From JAUIIK01 sp963709995 (lineage in GTDB: Bacteria; Chloroflexota; Chloroflexia; Thermomicrobiales; CFX8), in contig CAVPYN010000002.1 of assembly GCA_963709995.1 (NCBI GenBank), forward strand, positions 649,061 to 713,060: a stretch of 64,000 nt of DNA. The letters are read 5' to 3'. Shown piece after piece: positions 8,459-18,114 of this stretch. The stretch's first letter is position 1. Each line of letters begins with the position of its first letter. The translations under genes and the position numbers were made by a program. A model generated the notes under the pieces. That model searched no databases. It was not told the DNA's origin and saw only the letters and a list, made by a program, of their open reading frames with translations.

Positions 8459-10942
8459 CTACAGAAGGGTGACAGGGTCGACGTCCACAATCCAACCAGC
8501 TGGAATATGGACGTCGCTGACAACACGAAGACCCCCATCGCCGCGGACGAGAATCTGCCAACCGTACTGGCCGCGCCATTTCGCCGCGAATGCCGGAGCA
8601 GGACCGAGGATGTCAACTCCCTGAATCTCCGGCCGGCCGAGTATGAAACGCTCCAACTCCGCGGCCAGGGTATCAGCCCGCCGCTCCGCGGCATCACTGT
8701 CGCGGTCACGCACCATGAGCCGGATAAGGCGCTTGAATGGGGGATGCCCGTGACGTGCCCGAAACGCGATCTCTTCCCGGTAGAAATCCAGGTATGAGTG
8801 GGTGGCTGCCGTCGTAAGCGCGTAGTGGTCCGGCGAGAAGGTCTGAATAACGACCTCCCCGCCAACCGCCCTTCTGCCCGCTCGTCCGGCGACCTGCACC
8901 AACATCTGAAACGTTCGCTCTGCTGCGCGGAAGTCTGGCAGATGCAGGTACGTATCCGCGTTGACGATTCCGACCAGAGTGACGCCCGGAAGGTCCAGTC
9001 CTCTCCCGATCATCTGGGTCCCAACCACGATGTCGGCCTCATGTTCCTCGACCCGGTTCAGCAGCATTTCGTGCGTCGTCCCGCCACGCAGCGCATCCTG
9101 ATCCCACCTAAGCACCCGGGCCTGGGGCAGCAGTCGTCGAACTTCGGACTCCACCCGCTGGGTGCCAGTCCCGAAGTAGCCTATGCTGTCGCTACGACAC
9201 TCCGGGCAACGTCGCAACGGCGGGACGCGAAATCCGCACCGATGGCAGACCATGCGCTCCCCGGAACGATGGTAGACGAGAGGTATTTCGCAGAGCGGGC
9301 ACGATGCCACATCGCCGCATGACCGGCACTGGACGAATGTCGACATTCCTCGCCGGTTCAGGAACAGGATCGTCTGTTCGCTGGCTTCCAGTCGCGCAGA
9401 CATCAGTTGTCGGAGCCGGGCACTGAATAGCGTCGTATTCCCGCGCCTGAGCTCGTGGCGCATGTCGATCATTTCGATTTCCGGAAGCGGAATCGCCAGT
9501 GGACCGACGCGGCCAAATTGATCGACGGCCCGCTGCCCTACTCGCTCTGACAGATTCAGCCTCTTCCAGCCGCCTAGCTTTGCGCGATAGGTCGACTCGA
9601 CGTCCGGTGTCGCACTGCCGAGAATCAGCGGGGCGCGATGAAGGTCCGCCAGTCTCATGGCGACCGACCTCGCATGGTACCTGGGCGGGGTCTCTTGCTT
9701 GTACGCAGACTCATGCTCCTCGTCCACAACAATGACTCCAATAGACGGAAGTGGCGCAAACAGTGCCGACCTTGGCCCAACGACAACGACCGGTTCACCG
9801 GATAACGCCGTCACCCAGTTGCGATACCGTGTGCGATCGTCCAGCGCCGAGTGCAGCACCAGCGCCTGACTACCGAACCTCGATGTCGCGCGCTCGATAA
9901 CCTGACCGGCGAGCGAGATTTCAGGCACAAGGAGAATCGCTGACTTTCCGCTCTCCAGTACCTCGCCGATGACTCGAAAATAGACTTCGGTTTTTCCACT
10001 TCCGGTGACACCATGCAGCAAGAACCGCTGGGCAGAATTCTCCTCAATCGCGTGGTCGATCTGTTGAGCGACAACTTGCTGCTCCCCGGTCAGCTGGACA
10101 AATCGGACATCCTGCTGCTCGCTTCCGCGAGGGGGCTGCTCGGCAGCTTCTATCGCGATCAGCGAGCGTGAGGCCAGCGCATCAAGCACCGGCCGACCGG
10201 CGACTGCCTCAGACTTGAGCACGACTTCGAGCGGCATGGTCCGATCGGGCCGGAGTCGAAGACGGGCACGCAACCATTCATACGTTTCCACCTGTCGGAA
10301 GGCCCTCTCGGGGGGTGGATCCCCTCCCTCCAGCAGACGCACGACGAGCGGGAGATCTTTGGACTCTGGTTGACGATTGCGAACCCTGGCGACCCGTTTG
10401 AGAATCCCTTTTTGTTCCAATGCCGGCACGATCGTCGCCAGACTTGAGTCCATCGCCCGCCGCGCGCTCGCCAGCGTCATCGACTGGTTGGCCTCAAGTC
10501 GCTCAACAAGACGTAGCTGCATCGCCGTCAATTGTTTACGGTCGGTGTCATCGGGGGGCTGGATTAACTCGAGATATTCGACGGTCCTCGAACCAACGCC
10601 CGGAGGCAACATCGGCGACGCCGCTTCGAAAAGTGAGCAGAGCGTCTCCCCGGCCAGCCAGGTCGCCAACTGCCACTGGATATCCGACAGTTTGAACGCA
10701 GGTTCCACCGGCGCGTGGAGGTCGCGGACCCGGTACGTCGCGGCCGCGGGCGGAGCTCCCCAATCAACGACGACGCCCAGCGCGAGATTATTGCGAATCG
10801 GTATCCAGACCAACTGGCCAATATCAACCGACCCGATCAGGGCGTCCGGTACGCGATAGGTCAAGGTCGCATAGCGGTCGGCGAAATGCCCATCAGCCGC
10901 GACGTCAACATATTGCCCGGAGGTTAGCGAACAAATGTTCAT
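8459..10942 (-). CDS. priA: Primosomal protein N', replication restart helicase
   Basis: PriA reloads the replicative helicase at stalled forks. The 827-residue protein has the N-terminal 3'-end-binding domain (YRVPDALIGSVDIGQLVWIP). It also has a Walker A motif GVTGSGKTEVYF, the Walker B motif VVDEEHESAYKQ, and the zinc-binding insert with paired cysteines (CRSCGDVASCPLC, CHRCGF, CPEC). FGTGTQRVE is also typical. The length is usual for the family. It starts at ATG 10942 and is followed by def. Confidence 0.95.
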   Translation of the reverse strand: MNICSLTSGQYVDVAADGHFADRYATLTYRVPDALIGSVDIGQLVWIPIRNNLALGVVVDWGAPPAAATYRVRDLHAPVEPAFKLSDIQWQLATWLAGETLCSLFEAASPMLPPGVGSRTVEYLELIQPPDDTDRKQLTAMQLRLVERLEANQSMTLASARRAMDSSLATIVPALEQKGILKRVARVRNRQPESKDLPLVVRLLEGGDPPPERAFRQVETYEWLRARLRLRPDRTMPLEVVLKSEAVAGRPVLDALASRSLIAIEAAEQPPRGSEQQDVRFVQLTGEQQVVAQQIDHAIEENSAQRFLLHGVTGSGKTEVYFRVIGEVLESGKSAILLVPEISLAGQVIERATSRFGSQALVLHSALDDRTRYRNWVTALSGEPVVVVGPRSALFAPLPSIGVIVVDEEHESAYKQETPPRYHARSVAMRLADLHRAPLILGSATPDVESTYRAKLGGWKRLNLSERVGQRAVDQFGRVGPLAIPLPEIEMIDMRHELRRGNTTLFSARLRQLMSARLEASEQTILFLNRRGMSTFVQCRSCGDVASCPLCEIPLVYHRSGERMVCHRCGFRVPPLRRCPECRSDSIGYFGTGTQRVESEVRRLLPQARVLRWDQDALRGGTTHEMLLNRVEEHEADIVVGTQMIGRGLDLPGVTLVGIVNADTYLHLPDFRAAERTFQMLVQVAGRAGRRAVGGEVVIQTFSPDHYALTTAATHSYLDFYREEIAFRARHGHPPFKRLIRLMVRDRDSDAAERRADTLAAELERFILGRPEIQGVDILGPAPAFAAKWRGQYGWQILVRGDGGLRVVSDVHIPAGWIVDVDPVTLL

Positions 10943-10982
10943 GTTGGAAAGTATACGGTGGTCGCCAATTCCGAATCGAACG

Positions 10983-11996
10983 CTAGAGAATGCTCGCTAT
11001 CTCTTCGCGCTTTGCGAACAGCGCGGGGGTCCCACCGGTGTGTAGAAAGAGCACCGTGTCTTTCGCCGTCAGCTTCCCACTATTGACATCAGCGAGGAGA
11101 GCAGCAAATGCCTTTCCGGTATAGACAGGGTCGAGGAATATTCCTTCCATCAGCGCCAATGTCTTGATTGCCGAGAGGGTTTCCCCGGTGGGGATGCCGT
11201 ATCCAGGCCCAACCTGAGTGTCGTCGACGACGATGTCCGCACGTTCGATTCCAGTGGGCGCCTCGAGAAGAGCCTCTGTCTGTGCTATCAATTCCCAGCA
11301 GCGATCAATCTTCTGGTCGGCGTCCCCGGAAACCGCCACGCCGGTCAACCGGTACTCAGACCCGTACAGGGCGGCCCCGAGCACGACGCCCGCCTGGGTT
11401 CCGCCACTCCCGGCCGCGTGGTAGAGATGAGTCGCGTGAACGCCCTGGTCCCATAGCTGGGCGTTGAGTTCAAGTATCGCCGATACGTAGCCGAGAACAC
11501 CAACTGGGCTCGAACCGCCGGAAGGCATCACATAGGGCACTTCACCCTGATCGCGGAGGTCGGCGGCAATTTCGTCCATCTTTGCCACCGGGTCGTCGGC
11601 GGAGGAAATGAGATGGCACCGGGCGTCAAGCAGCCCATCAAGCAGGTAATTGCCCTGAACCGGTGTGTGGGAATCCCCTCCGGTGAGAACCAGCTCAGCT
11701 TTCATCTTCCCCAGCCGGGCGGCCGCTGCTGTCTGCCGGCAGTGGTTGGATTGCACGCCGCCCATCGTGATCAGATGTGTTGCCCCTTGAGACATAGCGT
11801 CCGCGAGCAGGTACTCCAACTTGCGTGTCTTGTTCCCCCCGAACGCGAGACCGGTGAGATCATCGCGTTTGATCAAAATCCTCGGGCCACCAAGACTAGC
11901 CGAAAGGTTCGAAAGATCATGGAGTGGGGTCGGTAGCGTCGCGATGCGTTCCCGTGGAAATGCCGTGAGGCCCATCAGTACTGTTCCTTCCTTCAT
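10983..11996 (-). CDS. PLP-dependent D-cysteine desulfhydrase / ACC deaminase family protein
   Basis: This 337-residue enzyme belongs to the fold II PLP family that includes D-cysteine desulfhydrase (DcyD) and 1-aminocyclopropane-1-carboxylate deaminase. The PLP lysine is in FGGNKTRKLEYLLADA. TMGGVQSNHCRQTAAAA binds the substrate carboxylate, GSGGTQAG binds the phosphate, and LHTGGTPALF closes the C-terminus. The ATG at 11996 is chosen because GAGGG precedes it by 5 bases. The longer frame, open to 12191, has no family-like residues. It diverges from the GSAM-like gene. Whether the substrate is D-cysteine or ACC cannot be settled from the motifs visible here. Confidence 0.85.
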   Translation of the reverse strand: MKEGTVLMGLTAFPRERIATLPTPLHDLSNLSASLGGPRILIKRDDLTGLAFGGNKTRKLEYLLADAMSQGATHLITMGGVQSNHCRQTAAAARLGKMKAELVLTGGDSHTPVQGNYLLDGLLDARCHLISSADDPVAKMDEIAADLRDQGEVPYVMPSGGSSPVGVLGYVSAILELNAQLWDQGVHATHLYHAAGSGGTQAGVVLGAALYGSEYRLTGVAVSGDADQKIDRCWELIAQTEALLEAPTGIERADIVVDDTQVGPGYGIPTGETLSAIKTLALMEGIFLDPVYTGKAFAALLADVNSGKLTAKDTVLFLHTGGTPALFAKREEIASIL

Positions 11997-12165
11997 CACA
12001 CCCTCGACCTTGCTCCGACATCGTAGTCCAGCGCGGGCGCCTACGCCCGATTGGTGGACAGTCCGGCGCAACGTCGTCCATAATCCGGATAGGCTTCGGC
12101 AGCGGGATGAAGACTGATCCCGCCTCGCAACGCAACGAAATTCTTGGAGAGGTTCGGGCAGTTCA

Positions 12166-13545
12166 ATGGCACAACAGGCAGTAAGAAGCATCGAACAGGA
12201 ATTCGTCGAGGAGTTCGACGGTTCGCGACAGCGGGCGATGGCCGCGCGGGAGATCTTCCCTTCCGGGGTTACGCACGATGTCCGCTTCGCGAAACCGTTT
12301 CCGGTCTATTGTGTCCGGGCGGAGGGTTCCAGAAAGTGGGATGTCGACGGCCATGAACTGATCGACTACGCCATGGGGCACGGCGCGCTGATTGCTGGCC
12401 ATAACAACCCGGAGATCAAAGCGGTGGTCGCCGAGCAGCTTGAGCGCGGCACCCATCTGGGCGCGAGCACTGACTACGAACTGGCATGGGGAGATTGGGT
12501 GCAGCGACTGGTTCCCTCAGCGCAGCGTCTCAAATTCACGTCCTCCGGCACCGAATCCACGCTCCTGGGAATGAGGCTGGCACGAGCCTATACCTGCCGT
12601 GAGAAGATCATGAAATTCGCCGGCCACTTCCACGGCTGGCAGGATTATGCTCTCCCGGGTGAGAAGCCCCCCTTCAACATTCACGAGGTTCCCGGCGTTC
12701 CAAAGGGCACCGTGGACTCGGTCGTGGTGGCGCCAGGGCATGATATTGATTTTGTCGATCGGCGTCTGGCTGAAGGCGATGTCGCGGCCGTCATTATTGA
12801 GCCAAGCGGCGCCTCGTACGCGACGATTCCCTTGCCTGAAGGATTCCTGAAGGAACTCAGAGCGGTCACCCAGAAGCACGACACACTGTTGATCTTCGAT
12901 GAAGTTATCACCGGTTTCCGCTGGGCGCCCGGCGGGGCTCAGGAACGTTTCGACGTACTTCCCGACATCACCACGATGGCGAAGATCGTCGCCGGAGGGT
13001 TGCCTGGTGGTTGCGTGGCTGGGAAGCAACCGATCTTCGACATGCTTGAGATCAAGAACGACCCGCAATGGAATTCGCTCAAACGCATCGGGCATCCAGG
13101 AACATACAACGCGAACCCGCTCAGCGCTGTCGCTGGCGCGAAGTGCCTTGAAATCGTGTCCGATCCAGCGGTGCAGCAGCACTGCGACGACATGGCCGCG
13201 CGCTTCCGTGCTGGCGCAAACGACGTTCTGGTGAGCAATGACATTCCCGGATTCGTCTACGGTGAAGCGTCCGTCTTTCATATCATGCTCGGCGAAACCT
13301 GCGAAAACATGACCGCGGGCGACCTGCGGATGCCGGTGGGCGTGTCACCAGAAAAGCTCAAGTCAGGCCCGGCCCCGGAACTTGAATTGGCACTGAACTG
13401 TGGGATGCTGCTTGAAGGCGCTCACTTGTTCCATGGTGGAGGACTACTGAGCATGGAACACACGCCCGCCGATATCGACAAGACTATCGACGGATTCAAG
13501 TGCGCGGTTATCCGTATGCGAGACGAAGGTCTCTTTGAGATGTAG
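12166..13545 (+). CDS. Class III aminotransferase, glutamate-1-semialdehyde aminomutase-like
   Basis: This 459-residue enzyme resembles HemL. It has FPSGVTHDVRFAKPFP near the N-terminus, TSSGTESTLLGMRLARAYT, the FAGHFHGWQD loop and FDEVITGFRW. It also has the PLP lysine region TMAKIVAGGLPGG and GTYNANPLSA. HemL makes 5-aminolevulinate, but many HemL-like proteins outside heme clusters are transaminases of other substrates. This one is about 30 residues longer than typical HemL and stands alone, so it is left without a symbol. A 40-bp perfect palindrome lies 68 bases after its stop. Confidence 0.82.
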   Translation: MAQQAVRSIEQEFVEEFDGSRQRAMAAREIFPSGVTHDVRFAKPFPVYCVRAEGSRKWDVDGHELIDYAMGHGALIAGHNNPEIKAVVAEQLERGTHLGASTDYELAWGDWVQRLVPSAQRLKFTSSGTESTLLGMRLARAYTCREKIMKFAGHFHGWQDYALPGEKPPFNIHEVPGVPKGTVDSVVVAPGHDIDFVDRRLAEGDVAAVIIEPSGASYATIPLPEGFLKELRAVTQKHDTLLIFDEVITGFRWAPGGAQERFDVLPDITTMAKIVAGGLPGGCVAGKQPIFDMLEIKNDPQWNSLKRIGHPGTYNANPLSAVAGAKCLEIVSDPAVQQHCDDMAARFRAGANDVLVSNDIPGFVYGEASVFHIMLGETCENMTAGDLRMPVGVSPEKLKSGPAPELELALNCGMLLEGAHLFHGGGLLSMEHTPADIDKTIDGFKCAVIRMRDEGLFEM

Positions 13546-13613
13546 CCTCTACTAGGTAAAGCGTGTCCCAACCAGCAGACGAACCGTCAGCCTGGACGCA
13601 GGAAAGTTCTTTC

Positions 13614-13653
13614 ACGATACAGCGCTCAACCGATCGGTTGAGCGCTGTATCGT
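13614..13653. repeat. 40-bp perfect palindrome
   Basis: The sequence from 13614 to 13653 equals its own reverse complement over 40 bases, with half-site ACGATACAGCGCTCAACCGA and no loop. It lies between the GSAM-like gene and the convergent DinB-fold gene. It could serve as a terminator for the plus-strand gene, although no T tract follows. Confidence 0.85.
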
Positions 13654-13824
13654 CTCCGCGCAAGAGCACGCTTCGAGCCAAAGCCGAGACCTGATTACAA
13701 AGGAGTTGATCACTGAACCAGCGTGTCATTTCGGCCCACCACACCGATGAAACGGGTCGAGGCAGTTTCCGGGTGCCGTAACCCTCTCGTGTGACTGAGA
13801 TCTACCCGGCTACACGAAAGTGTC

Positions 13825-13846
13825 GTCAGCGCCTCCTCGCGCTGAC
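13825..13846 (-). terminator. Hairpin terminator of the DinB-fold gene
   Basis: An 8-bp stem GTCAGCGC / GCGCTGAC with a 6-base loop lies about 30 bases after the minus-strand stop. It is followed on that strand by GACACTTTCG. Confidence 0.5.
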
Positions 13847-13877
13847 AGGCAAGTCGCTGATCACACGGGCATTCGGT

Positions 13878-14456
13878 CTAACTACTGGTTCGATCCGCTT
13901 TCGCCTGTTGGACAATCTCCCGAATCTGGTCCTGGTGCGAGGCATCATGCATCAAACCACGGAGAAATGCCGCTTTGGCATTGATCTCGCCCGTGTTCGG
14001 CGATGGCGCATAGGTTACGTCAAAGTGCGGTTCGTCCGGCCAGACATCAAGCAGCGCCAGTCGCATTCGGCGACTTTCTTCCAACCGGTGGCGACACTGA
14101 TCGATCGTCTTCACGCTTTGCCATGGCACTTCGTATCTCGGGCGATCCATAAACGGGACGCCGCGCGCCAACTGCGTACCGGTGAAGCCGTATTCCTCCC
14201 CCGAAGCGGTAGCGTGGACAATCACGTGGCCAAGCGTCCAGGAAATGCCTTCCTCGCTTGGATCAGATGCGGCTGGATCGTATGCGTCAGGATCGTGCGG
14301 CACGAACGTCACATCATCATCCGTGCATCCCTCTATCGACGAGAGCATCTCATCGATCGAAGCGTTCGTCAGGTCCTTGAGATCCTGCACGCTCAGTGCA
14401 TCGCCGATCTCTTGCAATGACGTGCCCTGCTCGCGCATTGCTACAATATCGATCAT
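13878..14456 (-). CDS. DinB-superfamily four-helix protein
   Basis: This protein of about 192 residues has the DinB-like metal-binding pattern. A histidine lies in WTLGHVIVHATASGEE and two more in the C-terminal LMHDASHQDQIREI helix. DinB-fold proteins include mycothiol- and bacillithiol-dependent transferases and maleylpyruvate isomerases; many are uncharacterised. The ATG at 14456 has GAGGG just upstream and is preferred to the TTG five codons earlier. It has its own terminator and is not in an obvious operon. No reaction is assigned. Confidence 0.7.
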   Translation of the reverse strand: MIDIVAMREQGTSLQEIGDALSVQDLKDLTNASIDEMLSSIEGCTDDDVTFVPHDPDAYDPAASDPSEEGISWTLGHVIVHATASGEEYGFTGTQLARGVPFMDRPRYEVPWQSVKTIDQCRHRLEESRRMRLALLDVWPDEPHFDVTYAPSPNTGEINAKAAFLRGLMHDASHQDQIREIVQQAKADRTSS

Positions 14457-14551
14457 AATACCCTCACTCAAGTTTCATGTTATGTCGAGGCTCGACGCGC
14501 AAGCCACTCCAACCGCAGCAGACATGCGCGCTACCGAGCACAATCAAAGAT

Positions 14552-14579
14552 CAGGCGGTGGCCGGATGACCACCGCCTG
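14552..14579 (-). terminator. Hairpin terminator after ilvE
   Basis: A perfect 10-bp stem (CAGGCGGTGG / CCACCGCCTG) with an 8-base loop lies about 30 bases past the ilvE stop. On the minus strand it is followed by ATCTTTGATTG. Confidence 0.65.
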
Positions 14580-14608
14580 CGTTTTACGTCGTTGACTCGT
14601 GCAACCGC

Positions 14609-15558
14609 TTAGTCAGCCGCGACGAGCGACTTCACACCGACAGCGGAGCGCCATTCGGGTCGAATCCCGCTTACTCCGCGGAACGAATCATTGAGCAACT
14701 CTTCAAGCCGTCGAGTAATCGGACCGATCTCACCGTTGCCGACGGTGTACTTGTCAACCGAAGAGATCGGGGTGATCTCGAAGGCGGTGCCGCACATGAA
14801 GATCTCGTCCGCGATGTACAACTCCGTACGATCGACGGCGCGCTCGACGACTTCAAGTCCCATCTCGTCGCGGGCAAGCTGGATCAGCGCGTCACGCGTG
14901 ATGCTCTCGAGGATCGACTGGGTCACATCCGGCGTGATCAGCTTTCCATTGCGAACGAACATGACGCAGGAACCGCCGCCTTCGGCGATCTTGCCCTGCT
15001 GGTTCATGATCAACGCGACATCGTAGCCGTTCATCGACGCTTCCATACCGGCTAGCTGGCCATTGCGGTAGTTGGCAACGTTCTTGATCCGTGGCGGCAT
15101 CACATTGTCCGAAATACGCGTCCAGGAGGAGACGCATGCCGAAACGTGGTTGCCGCTCAGGAGATGGGATGGGTTCGGTCGGGTGTTGATCAGAATGTCT
15201 GTCGATCCGCCGTGGCTCGAAAAGCCTTTGCCGCCACCTTCGCCGCGGTAGACCAGCGGCCGGATGTATGTGTCTTCGCGGACGTCATTCGCTTTGAGGA
15301 GCTCAATGATCTGCTCGGTGAGTTGCTTCGATGGACCAGGCGGGCTCATGGCGCATCATCTTCATCGACTGGCCCAAACGCTCCATGTGCTCGGGGAGCC
15401 TGAAGACGAAGCAGCTCTTCCTGGTCGGCGTTCCAGTAGGCCCTGATGCCTTCGAAGACCGCGCCGACAGCCGACCAGCCGATCGCGGTTACATGAACGG
15501 TGGCGTTGTCCCACTCGACGAGCTCGCCATTTAGCCATAGATACTTCGGATTCGCCAC
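14609..15558 (-). CDS. ilvE: Branched-chain amino acid aminotransferase (one frameshift)
   Basis: IlvE exchanges amino groups between glutamate and the branched-chain 2-oxo acids. The N-terminal piece (KYLWLNGELVEWDNATVHV, GAVFEGIRAYW) is in one frame. From about 15410 the FRLPEHMERL segment and the rest continue in another. The PLP lysine is in PPRIKNVANYRNGQLAGMEA, followed by GYDVALIMNQQGKIAEGGG, ILESITRDALIQLA and RTELYIADEIFMCGTAFEITP. The start is GTG 15558 with GAAGGAG before it. A second, intact paralogue lies at 27930-28862. The break probably reflects a base-call error. Confidence 0.88.
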
Positions 15559-15908
15559 AGATTCGTCTCCTTCAGTCCAGTCCGCACCGGCGCAGACCCT
15601 GCCAATCGCTTATTGATAAGCATTGTATGTTATCGGAAGTCAGGGCGCATGCAGAGAACGTCGCATTTATCGAGACACCGGGCATCCGGTCGGGCCACGG
15701 CCTTACGACAAGGTAGCATCGATTTCTCAGAACCTTGCGCCAAGTGGGCAGTCTACCGGAGGAACGGCTCTGGCTCGTGGATGAAAAGACGGCGCGGGAC
15801 GCCGTTGACCCGGTCCTGGAAATGATGTCCTGTCTGGGACGAGCGAAGAAGGGGAAGCCTTTCGGCTTCCCCTTCACGGACTATCGCTTCAAGCGCTGTC
15901 GAATCAGA
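15559..15908. other. Intergenic region between ilvE and the opp operon end
   Basis: These 350 bases hold the opp terminator (15848-15875) and a small dyad GCTTAT-TG-ATAAGC (15608-15621) upstream of ilvE that might be regulatory. No coding sequence is supported. Confidence 0.45.
15848..15875 (-). terminator. Rho-independent terminator of the opp operon
   Basis: A perfect 12-bp stem (GAAGGGGAAGCC / GGCTTCCCCTTC) with a 4-base loop lies 33 bases past the oppA stop. On the minus strand it runs into TTCGCTCG. Confidence 0.8.
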
Positions 15909-17825
15909 CTATGATTCTCGGCCCTCGATCACAATGCCCTTCCACATCGAGACGTAGATGTTGCCATCCGGCACGATGAAGCCCTGCTGGTTGACCGGGA
16001 TGCCGGTCACCCATGGCTTGAATGTGTAGTAGGACACCCGATAGGTCGTCGGGATATATGCTCGATCCTCCTGGATGATCTTCTCGCATTCACGATAGAT
16101 CTCCAAGCGAGCTTCCGGATCGGGCTTCTTCCTTGCCTTTGATCGTCAATTCATCGAACTCGGCGTTCGACCATGCCTGCCGGCGCCCGGTGTCGCGGAC
16201 GGAGTAGAACATGTCGAAGTAGCCGTTGTTGGGGTCCGGATAATCATAGAACCAGCGGATGAAGATGAGCTGGAGTTCGAGATTCCAGAGGGCGTCGCGG
16301 AACGTGCGCGCCTCCATGATCTCGATCGCCACGTTCATGTTCAGATTCTCCTGGAGTCTGAGCGGCGATATCTTCGGCCATGATCTGTGAATTGTGCTGC
16401 TCTTCACGAAGAGTCAGCGTGATATCCGGCCAGTTCGCACCGCCTTCAAACTCGGTGCCCTCAAGCGCCGCCATCGCAAGCTCGGGATCGAACTTCTGGA
16501 TGTCGGTGATCTCGGGATCGTCGATGAATCCGAAGAGCCCGGGCGGCATCATCGAGTACGCGGGCTGGCCCTGGCCGCTGGTGACTTCGACAATTCGGTG
16601 CCGATCGATCGAGTGCGATACCGCGGTTCGGACTTCAATCTGATCGAATGGTGCGATCGTAACCTGCGGCGTCAGAAACCAGATGCCCGGGTAGACGTAG
16701 CGAATGAGTTCGCTGCTCATCTGGGCATCGTCGCGGACTCGCTCGAGGTCTGGACCCGGAACCAGCGCCCAGTCGACTTCGCCGGCCTCATATGGCAGTA
16801 GGCCCTGCTGCGCCGGAATAATCGGCCGACAACGGTCTCAAGCCGGCGATGTTCTCGGCGTCCCAGTAGTTGGTCGTTGCGAACCAGGTATCGAACGTCG
16901 TGTTCCCACTCGGTCAGCAGGAATGGTCCGTTGAGACGTCACGGGCTCGCCGATCTGACCTGGATCGGTCCAGTTTGGACCAAACTCCTCGACCGACTGG
17001 CTGGTGGGCGGGCACCATCGCAACATAGGACGCGATGATCGGGAAAAGGCCGCGAGGGCCAATCATTTCGACTTCGAGCGTCCAGTCATCAACTACCGTC
17101 ACGCCAAGTTCTTCGGGATCCATACCCTCGAGGTTGATCTCCTGGGCGTTCTTGATGTCGTAGGCGATCGAGGCGTACGGCGCGGCCGTCTCCGGCGTCA
17201 ACAAGCGCTTCCAGGACCAGGCGAAGGTTTCGGCAGTCACCGGAGAGCCGTCAGTAAATCCGGTGTTGTCAGGGCGAATGTTGTAGGTCCAGACAGTCGC
17301 GTCGTCGTTTGGCACCCAACTCTCGGCCCAGTCCGGTACGGCAACAAAGTCCGCGTCGAAGGTTGCGACACCCGCCCAGATCTGAGCGACGCCGTTGCAA
17401 TAGAGATCCGCATTGAAGTCGTGGCTAGCCGCGTCGGAGGTGGCGTACAGGTCGTAAAGTATCTGCTCGTCCTCCGAGGTGGAGCCGCTTACCTCTGTAG
17501 CCGTGGGCTCGTCTGCCATTTCCTCGGTCGCGGTCTCCTCGACCTCTTCTTCGGCCGTCTCGGCTTCTGTCGCGTCCTCGGATACTTCTTCTTCGGCGGT
17601 TTCAGCTTCGGTCGCTACGTCGCCGCCGGAATCGGAGGCGGTGTTGGTGGCATCGCCACCATCATCATCATCATCGTCATCGCCGCCACAGGCAGCGAGG
17701 AGCGACGCTGCGGCCGGCCCCGACACCGCTGCAGCCGCGACTTTCAGAAATGTTCGGCGGTCGACGCCGATGCCGCGCAACCGCTTTTCAAGCAGTCGAA
17801 TCTGTTCTTGATCGATCTGGATCAT
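15909..17825 (-). CDS. oppA: Oligopeptide ABC transporter substrate-binding lipoprotein (several frameshifts)
   Basis: This is the extracellular peptide receptor of the opp operon (SBP family 5). The N-terminus has a twin-arginine motif (RRTFLK), a hydrophobic stretch and a lipobox (LLAAC), so it should be a Tat-exported lipoprotein. An unusually acidic low-complexity linker rich in Glu, Thr and Ala follows. The first frame (17825 to about 17005) covers DGSPVTAETFAWSWKRLLTP. Later segments switch frame repeatedly: FGPNWTDPGQIGEPV, NGPFLLTEWEHD, QIEVRTAVSHSIDR, FIRWFYDYPDPNNGYFDMFY and VDPDGNIYVS-like C-terminal residues. At least six breaks occur. The gene could be decayed, but continuous homology suggests poor sequence. 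It is last in oppB-C-D-F-A. Confidence 0.75.
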
Positions 17826-18114
17826 AGGAAACACGACTCCTTCGGTAGGGTGAGGCCGCGCCTCGCCAGTCCTCTACGAGAGAGGCGTTCTCCCGCGCCC
17901 CCGGACCTGCTCGGTGAGCCTTCATCAATCCAACTGTGCCAACAAATGCGTCACTGCCGGTCAGTCGCCGTCCCGACTGCCCCTCCTCTCTATCAGATGC
18001 CCGAAGTTCCGAGCGACAAAGAGTGGACAGCAAACAACCGGCTGGCAACGTCATTACAATTGCCTAATCAGGGTACGTCTGAACGCCTCCAATCGGTTGC
18101 ATCCGACCTGGATC

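Larger units (their letters stand above)
13546..13877. other. Convergent intergenic region with palindrome and terminator
   Basis: No gene is supported in these 332 bases. They hold the 40-bp palindrome (13614-13653) and a minus-strand hairpin (13825-13846), which between them could serve the two converging genes. Confidence 0.5.
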
